Source: a virus. From it: a DNA stretch of 33,052 nucleotides. Every line of letters begins with the position of its first letter. Within the stretch, counting starts at the first letter, position 1. Shown here piece by piece: positions 22,616 to 28,904 of this stretch. The position numbers and the translations under genes are program-made. The stretch is taken from positions 1 through 33,052 of IMG/VR virus record IMGVR_UViG_3300032285_002179; one strand, given 5' to 3'. The notes under the pieces were generated by a model. The model did no database searches. It had not been told where the DNA came from and was given only the letters and a program-made list of their open reading frames with translations.

Positions 22616-22829
22616 ACCCGAAATCCGCCAGAAGGTCGGCGAGATCTTCATCACTCAGCTCTTCCGGCTCAATGCCCAGAAACTTGTACTCGGCGTCGAT
22701 TTCCTTTTCGAGCTGCTCGACCCAGACGGCGCGCAGCGCGCGCTCGGCGTCGGACTTGGCGGCGAAGAGGCGGACGCGCTCGTGGGAGAGGTGAAGCTCA
22801 AGGGCGTGGAGGTGGGTCAGGTCGGTCAT
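22614..22829 (-). CDS. Small acidic early-region protein (71 aa)
   Basis: The exact leader sets the start at 22829; the extra upstream residues of a longer frame lie in the 5' hairpin. MTDLTHLHALELHLSHERVR, then ERALRAVWVEQLEKEIDAEY is a helical hairpin. The end, GIEPEELSDEDLADLLADFG, is acidic and looks like a small interaction peptide. First gene of the P3 unit. Confidence 0.65.
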   Translation of the reverse strand: MTDLTHLHALELHLSHERVRLFAAKSDAERALRAVWVEQLEKEIDAEYKFLGIEPEELSDEDLADLLADFG

Positions 22830-22841
22830 ATCAATCTCCAT

Positions 22842-22872
22842 AAGGGTCATGGCTACATCAGCCATGACCCTT
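22842..22872. promoter_or_regulatory. 12-bp perfect inverted repeat at P3 leader
   Basis: AAGGGTCATGGC - 7 nt - GCCATGACCCTT. On the minus strand its inner part (AUGGC...GCCAU) would be the first nucleotides of the P3 transcript, matching the 5' hairpins of the other cassettes. The outer part overlaps the -10, so it may also act as a DNA site. Confidence 0.65.
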
Positions 22873-22899
22873 TGTATGTGAACTAAATTCGCTAGTCAA
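22871..22899 (-). promoter_or_regulatory. Cassette promoter P3 with spacer operator
   Basis: TTGACT (22899-22894), 17 bp, TACAAA (22876-22871). The spacer holds GCGAATTTAGTTCAC, one base off the common operator. The -35 touches the stop codon of the previous gene. It drives the 71- and 102-residue genes. Confidence 0.7.
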
Positions 22900-23128
22900 C
22901 CGCCTCCTCATCGACCGGCAAAATATTTTTGGCGTCTTCCTTCGGCACCGGCACAAGCACGTATCCGAGGTGCTTGGCGGCCTCCCTGAGCGCCTCGTGG
23001 AGCCTGTCGCGGTGGAACTCGTGGCTGCTGTCGTGGATCCAGTAGCAGAGGGTCGCCTTTTGCTCTGCTTCGCTCAGGGCGATGCGGGCGTGGACATAAG
23101 TTATGTTGTGGGTCAGGTCTACGGTCAT
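22892..23128 (-). CDS. Small early-region protein (78 aa)
   Basis: The leader ATGGAGATTAATATG sets the start at 23128. The product (MTVDLTHNITYVHARIALSE, then CYWIHDSSHEFHRDRLHEALREAAKHLGYVLVPV) is an alpha/beta protein with a His-rich helix and an acidic tail (LPVDEEAVD). No known family. Last gene of the P2 unit. Confidence 0.65.
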   Translation of the reverse strand: MTVDLTHNITYVHARIALSEAEQKATLCYWIHDSSHEFHRDRLHEALREAAKHLGYVLVPVPKEDAKNILPVDEEAVD

Positions 23129-23155
23129 ATTAATCTCCATCAGGTTAAGGGTGGT

Positions 23156-23173
23156 CGGGGGCCGAAGCCCCCG
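23156..23173 (-). other. Intercistronic hairpin, 7-bp stem, UUCG loop
   Basis: Minus strand CGGGGGC-TTCG-GCCCCCG, the same stem and loop as at 21848, lies 7 nt after the 49-residue gene's stop. Confidence 0.7.
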
Positions 23174-23180
23174 GTCTGGG

Positions 23181-23330
23181 TCAGAGGGTGAACTCGTTGG
23201 CGCGGAGGAAGGCGATCTCCTCGGGGGTGGCCATGCACGCCGCCATCATGTGCTTGTTCAGGTAGGTCTGGAGCTTGTTGCGGTTGCTGGCGGTCGGTGC
23301 GGCGCGGTAGGCGTTGATGAGTTTGGTCAT
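23181..23330 (-). CDS. Small early-region protein (49 aa)
   Basis: The leader ATGGAGATCAATATG fixes the start at 23330. Product begins MTKLINAYRAAPTASNRNKL and ends EEIAFLRANEFTL: a helical hairpin with a conserved-looking C-terminal end. I recall close relatives as very short ORFs in phages of alphaproteobacteria. The leader, the gene-length fit between two hairpins and clean codon use support it despite its size. Middle gene of the P2 unit; function unknown. Confidence 0.65.
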   Translation of the reverse strand: MTKLINAYRAAPTASNRNKLQTYLNKHMMAACMATPEEIAFLRANEFTL

Positions 23331-23361
23331 ATTGATCTCCATAAGGTGGGGTGGTGGTCTA

Positions 23362-23379
23362 GAGGGGCCTCAGCCCCTC
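23362..23379 (-). other. Intercistronic hairpin with stop codon in loop
   Basis: Minus strand GAGGGGC-TGAG-GCCCCTC. The TGA of the loop is the stop codon of the 78-residue gene, so a terminating ribosome would sit on the hairpin. Confidence 0.65.
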
Positions 23380-23606
23380 CGGTTGATATGGGCGCAGACG
23401 CGCGCGTTGTGATCTTCAAGGTATTCGCGGATCGTCAACTCCGTCAGGCGGTAGACGTACACGATGCTCTCGCGCCACTGGGGTGTAGTGCCGCTGTGCC
23501 AGTACACGTAGCCCTCACCCTTGCAGAGGCGCTCAGGATGACCGGCGCTGGCGAGGATCTTGTTGACTTCCGAAACGGTGCGGCAGGGGCGGTCAAGGTT
23601 GGCCAT
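23370..23606 (-). CDS. Small early-region protein (78 aa)
   Basis: The exact leader sets the start at 23606. The product (MANLDRPCRTVSEVNKILAS, then YVYWHSGTTPQWRESIVYVYRLTELTIREYLEDH) has an N-terminal helix followed by an aromatic strand region. The shape (a short motif GEGYVYW) resembles small phage proteins I have seen unnamed. First gene of the P2 unit. Confidence 0.65.
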   Translation of the reverse strand: MANLDRPCRTVSEVNKILASAGHPERLCKGEGYVYWHSGTTPQWRESIVYVYRLTELTIREYLEDHNARVCAHINRRG

Positions 23607-23670
23607 ATCAATCTCCATGTGGTGTCGGTCTCTCTTGACCGTGATTTGATCTTACGCGAACTAAATTCGC
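23604..23670 (-). repeat. Control cassette repeat, copy 2
   Basis: 67 bp identical to 24182-24248. It contains the start codon, leader, 5' hairpin CGGTC-AAGAGA-GACCG, -10 and operator. The genes that follow the two copies are unrelated, so the control unit, not the gene, is conserved. Confidence 0.9.
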
Positions 23671-23677
23671 TGGTCAA
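23649..23677 (-). promoter_or_regulatory. Cassette promoter P2 with spacer operator
   Basis: TTGACC (23677-23672), 17 bp, TAAGAT (23654-23649). Operator GCGAATTTAGTTCGC at 23670-23656. It drives the 78-, 49- and 78-residue genes. Confidence 0.8.
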
Positions 23678-23696
23678 CCGCTTTTCTCAAAAAATG

Positions 23697-23990
23697 TCAC
23701 CCGTCAGGGAAATATTTTTTGTAGTGGATCTGACCGGCGTCGGTCAGGGTCGCGATCTCCCACGCGCGCTCCCATGCCTTGACGAGGCTGGGGAAGGTCT
23801 CGCGGCTGTGCGAGCCCGCCGAGTGCAGGGTCCACTTCGCGTTCTTGCAGGGGTGCGTGATGACGGCGGCGAGGATGCGGCTGCCGCCGGGCAGCACAGG
23901 GTCTACATAGACGCCGACCTCGCACCAGCCGCCCTCGCGGCGATCCGTGCGCTTGGTGATGTAGTGGACGCGGCATTCGAGGACGGTCAT
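23697..23990 (-). CDS. Small early-region protein (97 aa)
   Basis: The exact leader sets the start at 23990. MTVLECRVHYITKRTDRREG, then GGWCEVGVYVDPVLPGGSRILAAV gives a beta-hairpin core. Then SLVKAWERAWEIATLTDAGQ is a helix. The composition is balanced and the codon use is like its neighbours. No family recognised. Second gene of the P1 unit. Confidence 0.65.
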   Translation of the reverse strand: MTVLECRVHYITKRTDRREGGWCEVGVYVDPVLPGGSRILAAVITHPCKNAKWTLHSAGSHSRETFPSLVKAWERAWEIATLTDAGQIHYKKYFPDG

Positions 23991-24031
23991 ATCAATCTCC
24001 ATGAGGTGAGGGTGGTCGGGGCTGTTGGTTT

Positions 24032-24184
24032 TTAAGCTTGGATTTGGGTGGCGCTGATTGCGACGTACCCAGCGCGCTTCGCGCAAAGCTTGGCGCGATA
24101 GACTGAGGTTGAGATGATGCAGAAAAAACCGATTTCAGCCGTGACTTTGACGCGGTAAACGGCGGTGGTCTTGGACTTGGTCAT
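24032..24184 (-). CDS. Small early-region protein (50 aa)
   Basis: The exact leader sets the start at 24184. The product (MTKSKTTAVYRVKVTAEIGF, then FCIISTSVYRAKLCAKRAGY) is basic and strand-rich, with a small hydrophobic patch. It is the first gene behind promoter P1, so it should be among the earliest transcribed. No family recognised; its reality rests on the perfect leader and promoter. Confidence 0.6.
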   Translation of the reverse strand: MTKSKTTAVYRVKVTAEIGFFCIISTSVYRAKLCAKRAGYVAISATQIQA

Positions 24185-24248
24185 ATCAATCTCCATGTGG
24201 TGTCGGTCTCTCTTGACCGTGATTTGATCTTACGCGAACTAAATTCGC
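24182..24248 (-). repeat. Control cassette repeat, copy 1
   Basis: 67 bp identical to 23604-23670. It contains the start codon, ATGGAGATTGATATG leader, 5' hairpin (24204-24219), TAAGAT and the operator. Confidence 0.9.
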
Positions 24249-24255
24249 CAATCAA
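24227..24255 (-). promoter_or_regulatory. Cassette promoter P1 with spacer operator
   Basis: TTGATT (24255-24250), 17 bp, TAAGAT (24232-24227). Operator GCGAATTTAGTTCGC at 24248-24234. It faces P5, 45 bp away, across the AT-rich segment with a DnaA box. Confidence 0.75.
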
Positions 24256-24270
24256 CCGCCCTGTGTCCCC

Positions 24271-24279
24271 TGTGGATAA
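24271..24279 (-). other. Perfect DnaA box
   Basis: TGTGGATAA (TTATCCACA on the minus strand) equals the consensus DnaA box. It is followed by an AT-rich run with T7 and A5. It lies between divergent promoters P1 and P5, in a phage that also encodes a DnaA domain IV. One exact 9-mer can occur by chance in this length, so an origin is only a possibility. Confidence 0.4.
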
Positions 24280-24299
24280 CTTTTTTTGAAAAAGATCGC

Positions 24300-24328
24300 T
24301 TGCAATGCGAATTTACTTCGCCTATAAA
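24300..24328 (+). promoter_or_regulatory. Cassette promoter P5 (rightward) with spacer operator
   Basis: TTGCAA (24300-24305), 17 bp, TATAAA (24323-24328). Spacer operator GCGAATTTACTTCGC (24307-24321) is one base off the common form. A 5' hairpin (GCGGTC...GACCCGC, one bulged C) occupies 24335-24353, just before the leader of the 132-residue gene. Confidence 0.75.
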
Positions 24329-24367
24329 TATTGAGCGGTCGCTGATGACCCGCTTATGGAGATTGAC

Positions 24368-24766
24368 ATGAAAATCGCTATCACCGCCGACAACGCCGCC
24401 AAGGTTGAAGCCGCCCTCAAGGCCGTCAACCACGCCTCCGTGGCGCACACCTTCAACACTTTTGATCAGGTCGCCCGCGAGGCCGACAATGCCGAGCGCG
24501 CCCTCCTCGACCTCATCAACAAGGGCGACGCCAAGGGCGCTTTTTACGTCACGGTCAGCGGCGACGCGGTGCCTAACGCCTATCGTTATGCGCGCAAGGG
24601 CACTCGGGTGGTCCTTGAGCGCGGGGCCAAGGGCTGGTTTTTGATCGAGCTGAACGCCGAGCCTGTCTATCAGTCGGGCGGGTCGAAGTGGCTGACGCTG
24701 ACCCCGGCGCAGGACGCGAAGGCCGTCGAGCGGCTGCGCAAGCGATACTCGGTCGGGGCAGCTTGA
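24368..24766 (+). CDS. Early-region protein behind P5 (132 aa)
   Basis: The leader ATGGAGATTGACATG sets the start at 24368. MKIAITADNAAKVEAALKAV, then AHTFNTFDQVAREADNAERALLDL is helical. Then AFYVTVSGDAVPNAYRYARKGTRVVLERG, then GWFLIELNAEPVY is strand-rich. I recall relatives as unnamed phage proteins. It is the only gene between P5 and the GapR-like gene. Function unknown; its control signals put it in the same regulon as the leftward small genes. Confidence 0.7.
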   Translation: MKIAITADNAAKVEAALKAVNHASVAHTFNTFDQVAREADNAERALLDLINKGDAKGAFYVTVSGDAVPNAYRYARKGTRVVLERGAKGWFLIELNAEPVYQSGGSKWLTLTPAQDAKAVERLRKRYSVGAA

Positions 24767-24819
24767 CGCTGTTCCGAAATTAGCCGAATATGCACCTGCA
24801 ATCAGCACATGAGGGGATC

Positions 24820-25119
24820 ATGACCAATAACCAACTGAAGGCGCTCATTGAACGCATTGAGCGCCTTGAGGCCGAGAAGGCGACTGTCGCCGACGACATC
24901 AAGGAGGTCTACTCCGAGGCCAAGGGCACGGGCTTCGACCCGAAGATCATCAAGAAGGTGATCGCAATCCGCAAGCGGGCGAGCGCCGAGGTCACCGAGG
25001 AACAGGCCCTGATCGACACATACATGAGCGCATTGGGCATGCTCGCCGACACGCCATTCAAGCAGGCGGTCGCGCGTTCCTCCACCACTAACATGCGGGA
25101 TGATCATGCCGACTCGTAA
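24820..25119 (+). CDS. GapR / DUF2312 family DNA-binding protein (99 aa)
   Basis: [48 protein letters not shown], then [15 protein letters not shown] is the DUF2312 signature. In Caulobacter GapR, this domain forms a tetrameric ring around overtwisted DNA ahead of replication and transcription forks and stimulates topoisomerases. GAGGGG 5 nt before the ATG at 24820 fixes the start; the 10 codons before it have no RBS. The 3' end overlaps the small terminase start. A phage copy could relieve supercoiling during phage replication or displace the host protein. Confidence 0.9.
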   Translation: MTNNQLKALIERIERLEAEKATVADDIKEVYSEAKGTGFDPKIIKKVIAIRKRASAEVTEEQALIDTYMSALGMLADTPFKQAVARSSTTNMRDDHADS

Positions 25120-25612
25120 GAAATCAGACGCCCCGACCGAGCCAGCGCGCCCGGTCGGGAGGCCGTCCGCGTACAGCGACAAGATCGCCGACGCCATCTG
25201 TGAGCGCATGCTTGAGGGCGAGAGCCTGATGAAAATATGCAGCAGCGATCAGATGCCGAGCCGCGCGAGCGTTTATCGGTGGTTTGATGCGCGCCCCGAC
25301 TTCGAGGCGAGGTGCGCGCGCGCACGCGAGGGTCTGGCGGACTACCTCCTCGACCGCATTGAGCAGATGGCTGACGCGACGACGGAGGAGAACGTCCAGT
25401 CGCAGAAGGTGAAAATCTCGACGGCGCAGTGGCGGGCGATGAAGATGGCCCCCCGCATCTACGGCGACCGCAGCCGCACCGAGTTGACCGGCGCGGACGG
25501 CGGGCCGATCAACATTAAGGCGACAACCATCGACGCGCGGCAGCTTGAGCCGGAGGCGCGGGAGGCGCTGAAGCAGGCGCTGTTTGCGGCCAAACGCATG
25601 ACAGGAGATTGA
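25106..25612 (+). CDS. Terminase small subunit (168 aa)
   Basis: [20 protein letters not shown]-like N-terminal HTH (here [20 protein letters not shown]), then [20 protein letters not shown], then [25 protein letters not shown] match phage small terminases that recognise the packaging site. The C-terminal half, [20 protein letters not shown], then a Gly/Asp linker, is also typical. Start is ATG at 25106 or at 25100. It overlaps the GapR-like gene end and lies upstream of the large subunit. The last codons GGA GAT TGA supply the RBS of the next gene. Confidence 0.85.
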   Translation: MPTRKKSDAPTEPARPVGRPSAYSDKIADAICERMLEGESLMKICSSDQMPSRASVYRWFDARPDFEARCARAREGLADYLLDRIEQMADATTEENVQSQKVKISTAQWRAMKMAPRIYGDRSRTELTGADGGPINIKATTIDARQLEPEAREALKQALFAAKRMTGD

Positions 25613-25613
25613 T

Positions 25614-25868
25614 ATGATTGACGCCGACGCTTTGCGCGCCATCGCGGCGCAGATGGAAGACCACGAGGCCTACCGGGCCGACCCGATGGGCATTGAGGCC
25701 ATCGCCCTCGTCAATGCCGCCGACCACATCGACAGCATGGAGCGCACGCTCCGGGCCATCCACGGGATTATCAAGATCCGCATGTACCGTGGCCGCACGG
25801 AGCCCTTCCTGCTCGACATCCAGCGCGCGATCCACGCCGTGCTCGGCCACGCTCATCCCGACACCTGA
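25614..25868 (+). CDS. Small hypothetical protein (84 aa)
   Basis: The leader AGGAGATTGATATG (the recurrent form) overlaps the terminase stop and sets the start. The product (MIDADALRAIAAQMEDHEAY, then ALVNAADHIDSMERTLRAIHGIIKIRMYRGR) is helical with a short basic end. It resembles small helical proteins near packaging genes. Function unknown. Confidence 0.6.
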   Translation: MIDADALRAIAAQMEDHEAYRADPMGIEAIALVNAADHIDSMERTLRAIHGIIKIRMYRGRTEPFLLDIQRAIHAVLGHAHPDT

Positions 25869-25905
25869 CGCATTCCCGCCCTACATTTCAACGTCACACG
25901 TCTTG

Positions 25906-25914
25906 TGCTAGAAT
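25906..25914 (+). promoter_or_regulatory. Extended -10 promoter for packaging operon
   Basis: TGCTAGAAT (TG at 25906, TAGAAT at 25909) is an extended -10 with no good -35. It lies in the 74-bp gap before the metallophosphoesterase gene. Flanking CCCGCCC (25875) and GGGCGGG (25926) form a long-range dyad around it. Confidence 0.45.
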
Positions 25915-25942
25915 GTCACAATGACGGGCGGGAGCGGATGCG

Positions 25943-26944
25943 ATGGTACTGAGCCCGGCGGAATTGCAGGCGCTGATACTCCAGATGGGCGGTATCAGCC
26001 GCACCGCCTATCACCTCGGGCGCAACGAGAGCACGCTGCGTTACGCCATCCGGCGCAACCAGCCCCTGCGCGTCTCGCCGGTCATCAAACATGTCGCGGG
26101 GCTGGAGGAGGAGAACCGCCTCCTGCGGCTGTCGGTCAGGGCCGAGGCCCCGGTCAAGCCGCGCATCATCCCCGGCAATGCGTCGAGGCCAATGGTCATC
26201 GTCGCCATCGGCGACAGCCACGACCAGCCTAGCATCCCGAAGGACCGCTTCCGGTGGATCGGCAAGCACGTCGCCGCCAACCCGCCCGACCGCATCGTCC
26301 ACATCGGCGATTTTGCGTCATGGGACAGCGTGTCGATGCACGAGGAGAAGGGCAGCGTGGGGCACGCCGCCCGGCCAAGCTTTAAGCAGGATCTGGACAG
26401 CTGCGAGGAGGCAATGTGCGCCCTGTACAAGGAAATCGACCACCTCGACATACCGCAAGACATGACGGCGGGAAACCACGAGGACCGCATCTTGCGGTTC
26501 GAAAACCGCACGCCGGAAACCGTCGGCACCCTGTGGGCGCAGGTCGAGGAGATGGCGGCGAGGTATCGCTGGCGGATCCAGCCCTACGGCAAGTGGCTGA
26601 TGATCGACCGGGTGGGTTTCATCCACGTCCCGATGAACATCATGGGGCGGCCCTACGGCGGCCAGCAGAGCGAGAACCAGATCGCGAACCACGCGACCCA
26701 CTCCGTGGTCTTTGGGCATACCCACCGGCAGACCTTCAGGAAGACGCCGAAGATTGGCGTCAATAACTCCATTGAGATTATGAACCTCGGCTCGTCGATG
26801 CCAGACGGCTACGTCGCCAAATACGCGGGCACCGCCACAACCGGCTGGTCTTATGGCATCTGCGAGCTATATATTCAGGGCGGCCACATCGTCCAATACC
26901 GCCACATCAGCATGCGTCAGCTCGAACAGCAGTACGGGGGATAG
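25943..26944 (+). CDS. Calcineurin-like metallophosphoesterase with N-terminal HTH (333 aa)
   Basis: The four metal motifs are in order: GDSH (90-93), GDF (122-124), GNHED (177-181) and GHTH (258-261), with MPE-type spacing. Residues 10-40 (LILQMGGISRTAYHLGRNESTLRYAIRR) form a DNA-binding HTH, then a short coiled coil (VAGLEEENRLLRL). The enzyme is probably a DNA or nucleotide phosphoesterase brought to DNA by the HTH. The gene lies between the terminase subunits. GGGAG 8 nt before the ATG fixes the start. The substrate is unknown. Confidence 0.85.
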   Translation: MVLSPAELQALILQMGGISRTAYHLGRNESTLRYAIRRNQPLRVSPVIKHVAGLEEENRLLRLSVRAEAPVKPRIIPGNASRPMVIVAIGDSHDQPSIPKDRFRWIGKHVAANPPDRIVHIGDFASWDSVSMHEEKGSVGHAARPSFKQDLDSCEEAMCALYKEIDHLDIPQDMTAGNHEDRILRFENRTPETVGTLWAQVEEMAARYRWRIQPYGKWLMIDRVGFIHVPMNIMGRPYGGQQSENQIANHATHSVVFGHTHRQTFRKTPKIGVNNSIEIMNLGSSMPDGYVAKYAGTATTGWSYGICELYIQGGHIVQYRHISMRQLEQQYGG

Positions 26945-26947
26945 GGC

Positions 26948-27172
26948 ATGGACTTCGAAGACGACAACGACGATCTGTCCACAGGCGAGGCCATAGCGCC
27001 GGAGCTATTCTTCGACATCGTGGCCCAGCGTGCTATTGCATTTGTGCATGTCGCCCGCTTTGCCGAGACATCGACCGACAAGCGCGTCAAGGACTTGACG
27101 TTGCAGATGATGAGCAAGCTCTGCATGAGCATCCGCGTGCCGTCCACGGCTGAACTGAAGGTAATGAATTGA
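26948..27172 (+). CDS. Small acidic hypothetical protein (74 aa)
   Basis: The N-terminus (MDFEDDNDDLSTGEAIAPEL) is strongly acidic; the rest is helical (FFDIVAQRAIAFVHVARFAE, then RVKDLTLQMMSKLCMSIRV). The ATG is 3 nt after the metallophosphoesterase stop, with GGGG upstream. Its end overlaps the large terminase TTG start, so it is co-translated. An adaptor role in packaging is possible; unknown. Confidence 0.6.
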   Translation: MDFEDDNDDLSTGEAIAPELFFDIVAQRAIAFVHVARFAETSTDKRVKDLTLQMMSKLCMSIRVPSTAELKVMN

Positions 27173-28854
27173 CGCAGCACGTCCTCAACCTCAACGGCCA
27201 GATCATCGACATCGACCAGCAGTTGATGGAGATCTCGCGCGCCGAGTGCGAGGAGGACTTGGCGATGTTTGTTCGCCAAGCGTGGCACGTCATCGAGCCG
27301 GGGCAGCCCTACATCCACGGCTGGCACATCGACTTCCTGTGCGAGCACCTCGCCGCGATCACGGACGGCGTCGAGCTGGACAGTGGGCAGCTCTACAACC
27401 GCCTGCTGATCAACGTCCCGCCGGGCACCATGAAGTCGCTGCTCGTCGGCGTCTTCTGGCCCGCGTGGGAGTGGGGGCCGCGCAACCTGCCGCATCACCG
27501 CTTCGTCTGCGCCAGCCACAGCCTCGACCTCTCAATCCGCGACGGGCTGCGCATGCGCCGCCTCGTCACGTCCGAGTGGTATCAGGAGCGGTGGGGCGAC
27601 CGCGTCGCGCTGACCGGCGACCAGAACCAGAAGACCAAGTTCGAGAACACCGCGACCGGCTTCCGGCAGGCGGCGGCGTCCGGCTCCATCACCGGCGCGC
27701 GCGGCGACCGCGTCGTCATCGACGACCCGCACAGCGTGGACGGGGCGAACTCTGACGCCATGCGCGAGAGCACCATCCAGTGGTTCAAGGAGGCCGTCCC
27801 GACCCGCCTCAACAACCCCGACCGCTCGGCCATCGTTGTCGTCATGCAGCGCCTGCATCAGGGCGACGTGAGCGGCGTCATCCTCGACGAGCAGCTCGGC
27901 TACGATCACATCATGCTGCCGATGGAGTTCGACCCGAGGCGCGCCGGGCCGACGCTGCTGGGCCTTGAGGATCCCCGCACCGACGACGGCGAGCTGCTCT
28001 TCACGGAGCGGTTCAGCGCCGCCGTCGTCGAGCGCGACAAGAAGGTCATGGGGCCATACGCCGCCGCCGGTCAGTTCCAGCAGGAGCCGACGCCGCGCGG
28101 CGGCGAGATCATCAAGCCCGACTGGTGGGAGACGTGGGCCGAGGACGGCTTCCCGATGATGGACTACGTCGTCGCCAGCCTCGACACGGCCTACACGACG
28201 AAGACCGAGAACGACTTCAGCGCACTTACAATCTGGGGCATCTTCAGCGGCGACGTCAGCAGCGCCCGCGCCGACAATTTTGTCAACGCCCGTGGCAAGC
28301 TGCGCAACAACGCCGAGGAGGCCACCCGCTTCGACGAGGGCATCCGCATCAGCCAGATGCTTGACCACCACCCCGAGAGCGTGCCCCGCGTGATGCTCAT
28401 GGCGGCGTGGCAGGAGCGGCTGGAAATGCCCGACCTCGTCCAGAAGGTCATTGAGACCTGCAAGCGCATGAAGGTGGACACACTGCTCGTCGAGGCCAAG
28501 GCCAGCGGCATCAGCGTCAGTCAGGAGCTGCGCCGCCTGTACAACGGCGAGGACTTCGGCGTCCACCTGATCAACCCCGGTGCCATCGACAAGCTGTCCC
28601 GGCTCTACTCGGTCCAGCACCTGTTCAGCGAGGGCATCGTCCACGCCCCCGACCGGCACTGGGCCGACCTCGTCATCCGGCAGTGCGAGATTTTCCCCAA
28701 GGGCACGCACGACGACCTTGTGGACACCGTCAGTCAGGCCCTGCGCTTCATGCGCGACCGTGGCTTGCTCACGCGCGCGCCCGAGCGTATTGCTGAGATC
28801 GACGCCGGTCGCCGCCATGTTGGCAAAACACCCGCGCCGCTTTATCCGGTTTAG
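27169..28854 (+). CDS. terL: Terminase large subunit (561 aa, TTG start)
   Basis: The packaging motor. The ATPase has INVPPGTMKSLL (Walker A-like, 83-90) and DRVVIDDP (Walker B, 181-187). The nuclease domain starts at YVVASLDTAYTTKTENDFSALTIWG, with D339 as the first metal ligand; LVEAKASG and HDDLVDTVSQAL carry the later acidic residues. The start is a TTG, overlapping the previous stop (TTGA), with GAAGG 7 nt before it. This length and motif set are typical of headful or cohesive-end terminases; the type cannot be set from sequence alone. Confidence 0.93.
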   Translation: MTQHVLNLNGQIIDIDQQLMEISRAECEEDLAMFVRQAWHVIEPGQPYIHGWHIDFLCEHLAAITDGVELDSGQLYNRLLINVPPGTMKSLLVGVFWPAWEWGPRNLPHHRFVCASHSLDLSIRDGLRMRRLVTSEWYQERWGDRVALTGDQNQKTKFENTATGFRQAAASGSITGARGDRVVIDDPHSVDGANSDAMRESTIQWFKEAVPTRLNNPDRSAIVVVMQRLHQGDVSGVILDEQLGYDHIMLPMEFDPRRAGPTLLGLEDPRTDDGELLFTERFSAAVVERDKKVMGPYAAAGQFQQEPTPRGGEIIKPDWWETWAEDGFPMMDYVVASLDTAYTTKTENDFSALTIWGIFSGDVSSARADNFVNARGKLRNNAEEATRFDEGIRISQMLDHHPESVPRVMLMAAWQERLEMPDLVQKVIETCKRMKVDTLLVEAKASGISVSQELRRLYNGEDFGVHLINPGAIDKLSRLYSVQHLFSEGIVHAPDRHWADLVIRQCEIFPKGTHDDLVDTVSQALRFMRDRGLLTRAPERIAEIDAGRRHVGKTPAPLYPV

Positions 28855-28904
28855 GGCGCACCCATGATCCCCTACGCCGCCACAGTACTTCTAAGGACGC
28901 ACCT

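Noticed and set aside
22169-24248. Spaced 67-bp repeats as a CRISPR array
   Set aside because: Spacing is irregular (about 0.6-1.4 kb), genes fill the gaps, and each repeat contains promoter and leader elements.
27532-28818. 428-residue open frame on the minus strand
   Set aside because: Entirely antisense to the large terminase; Val/Ala/Asp-rich shadow sequence.
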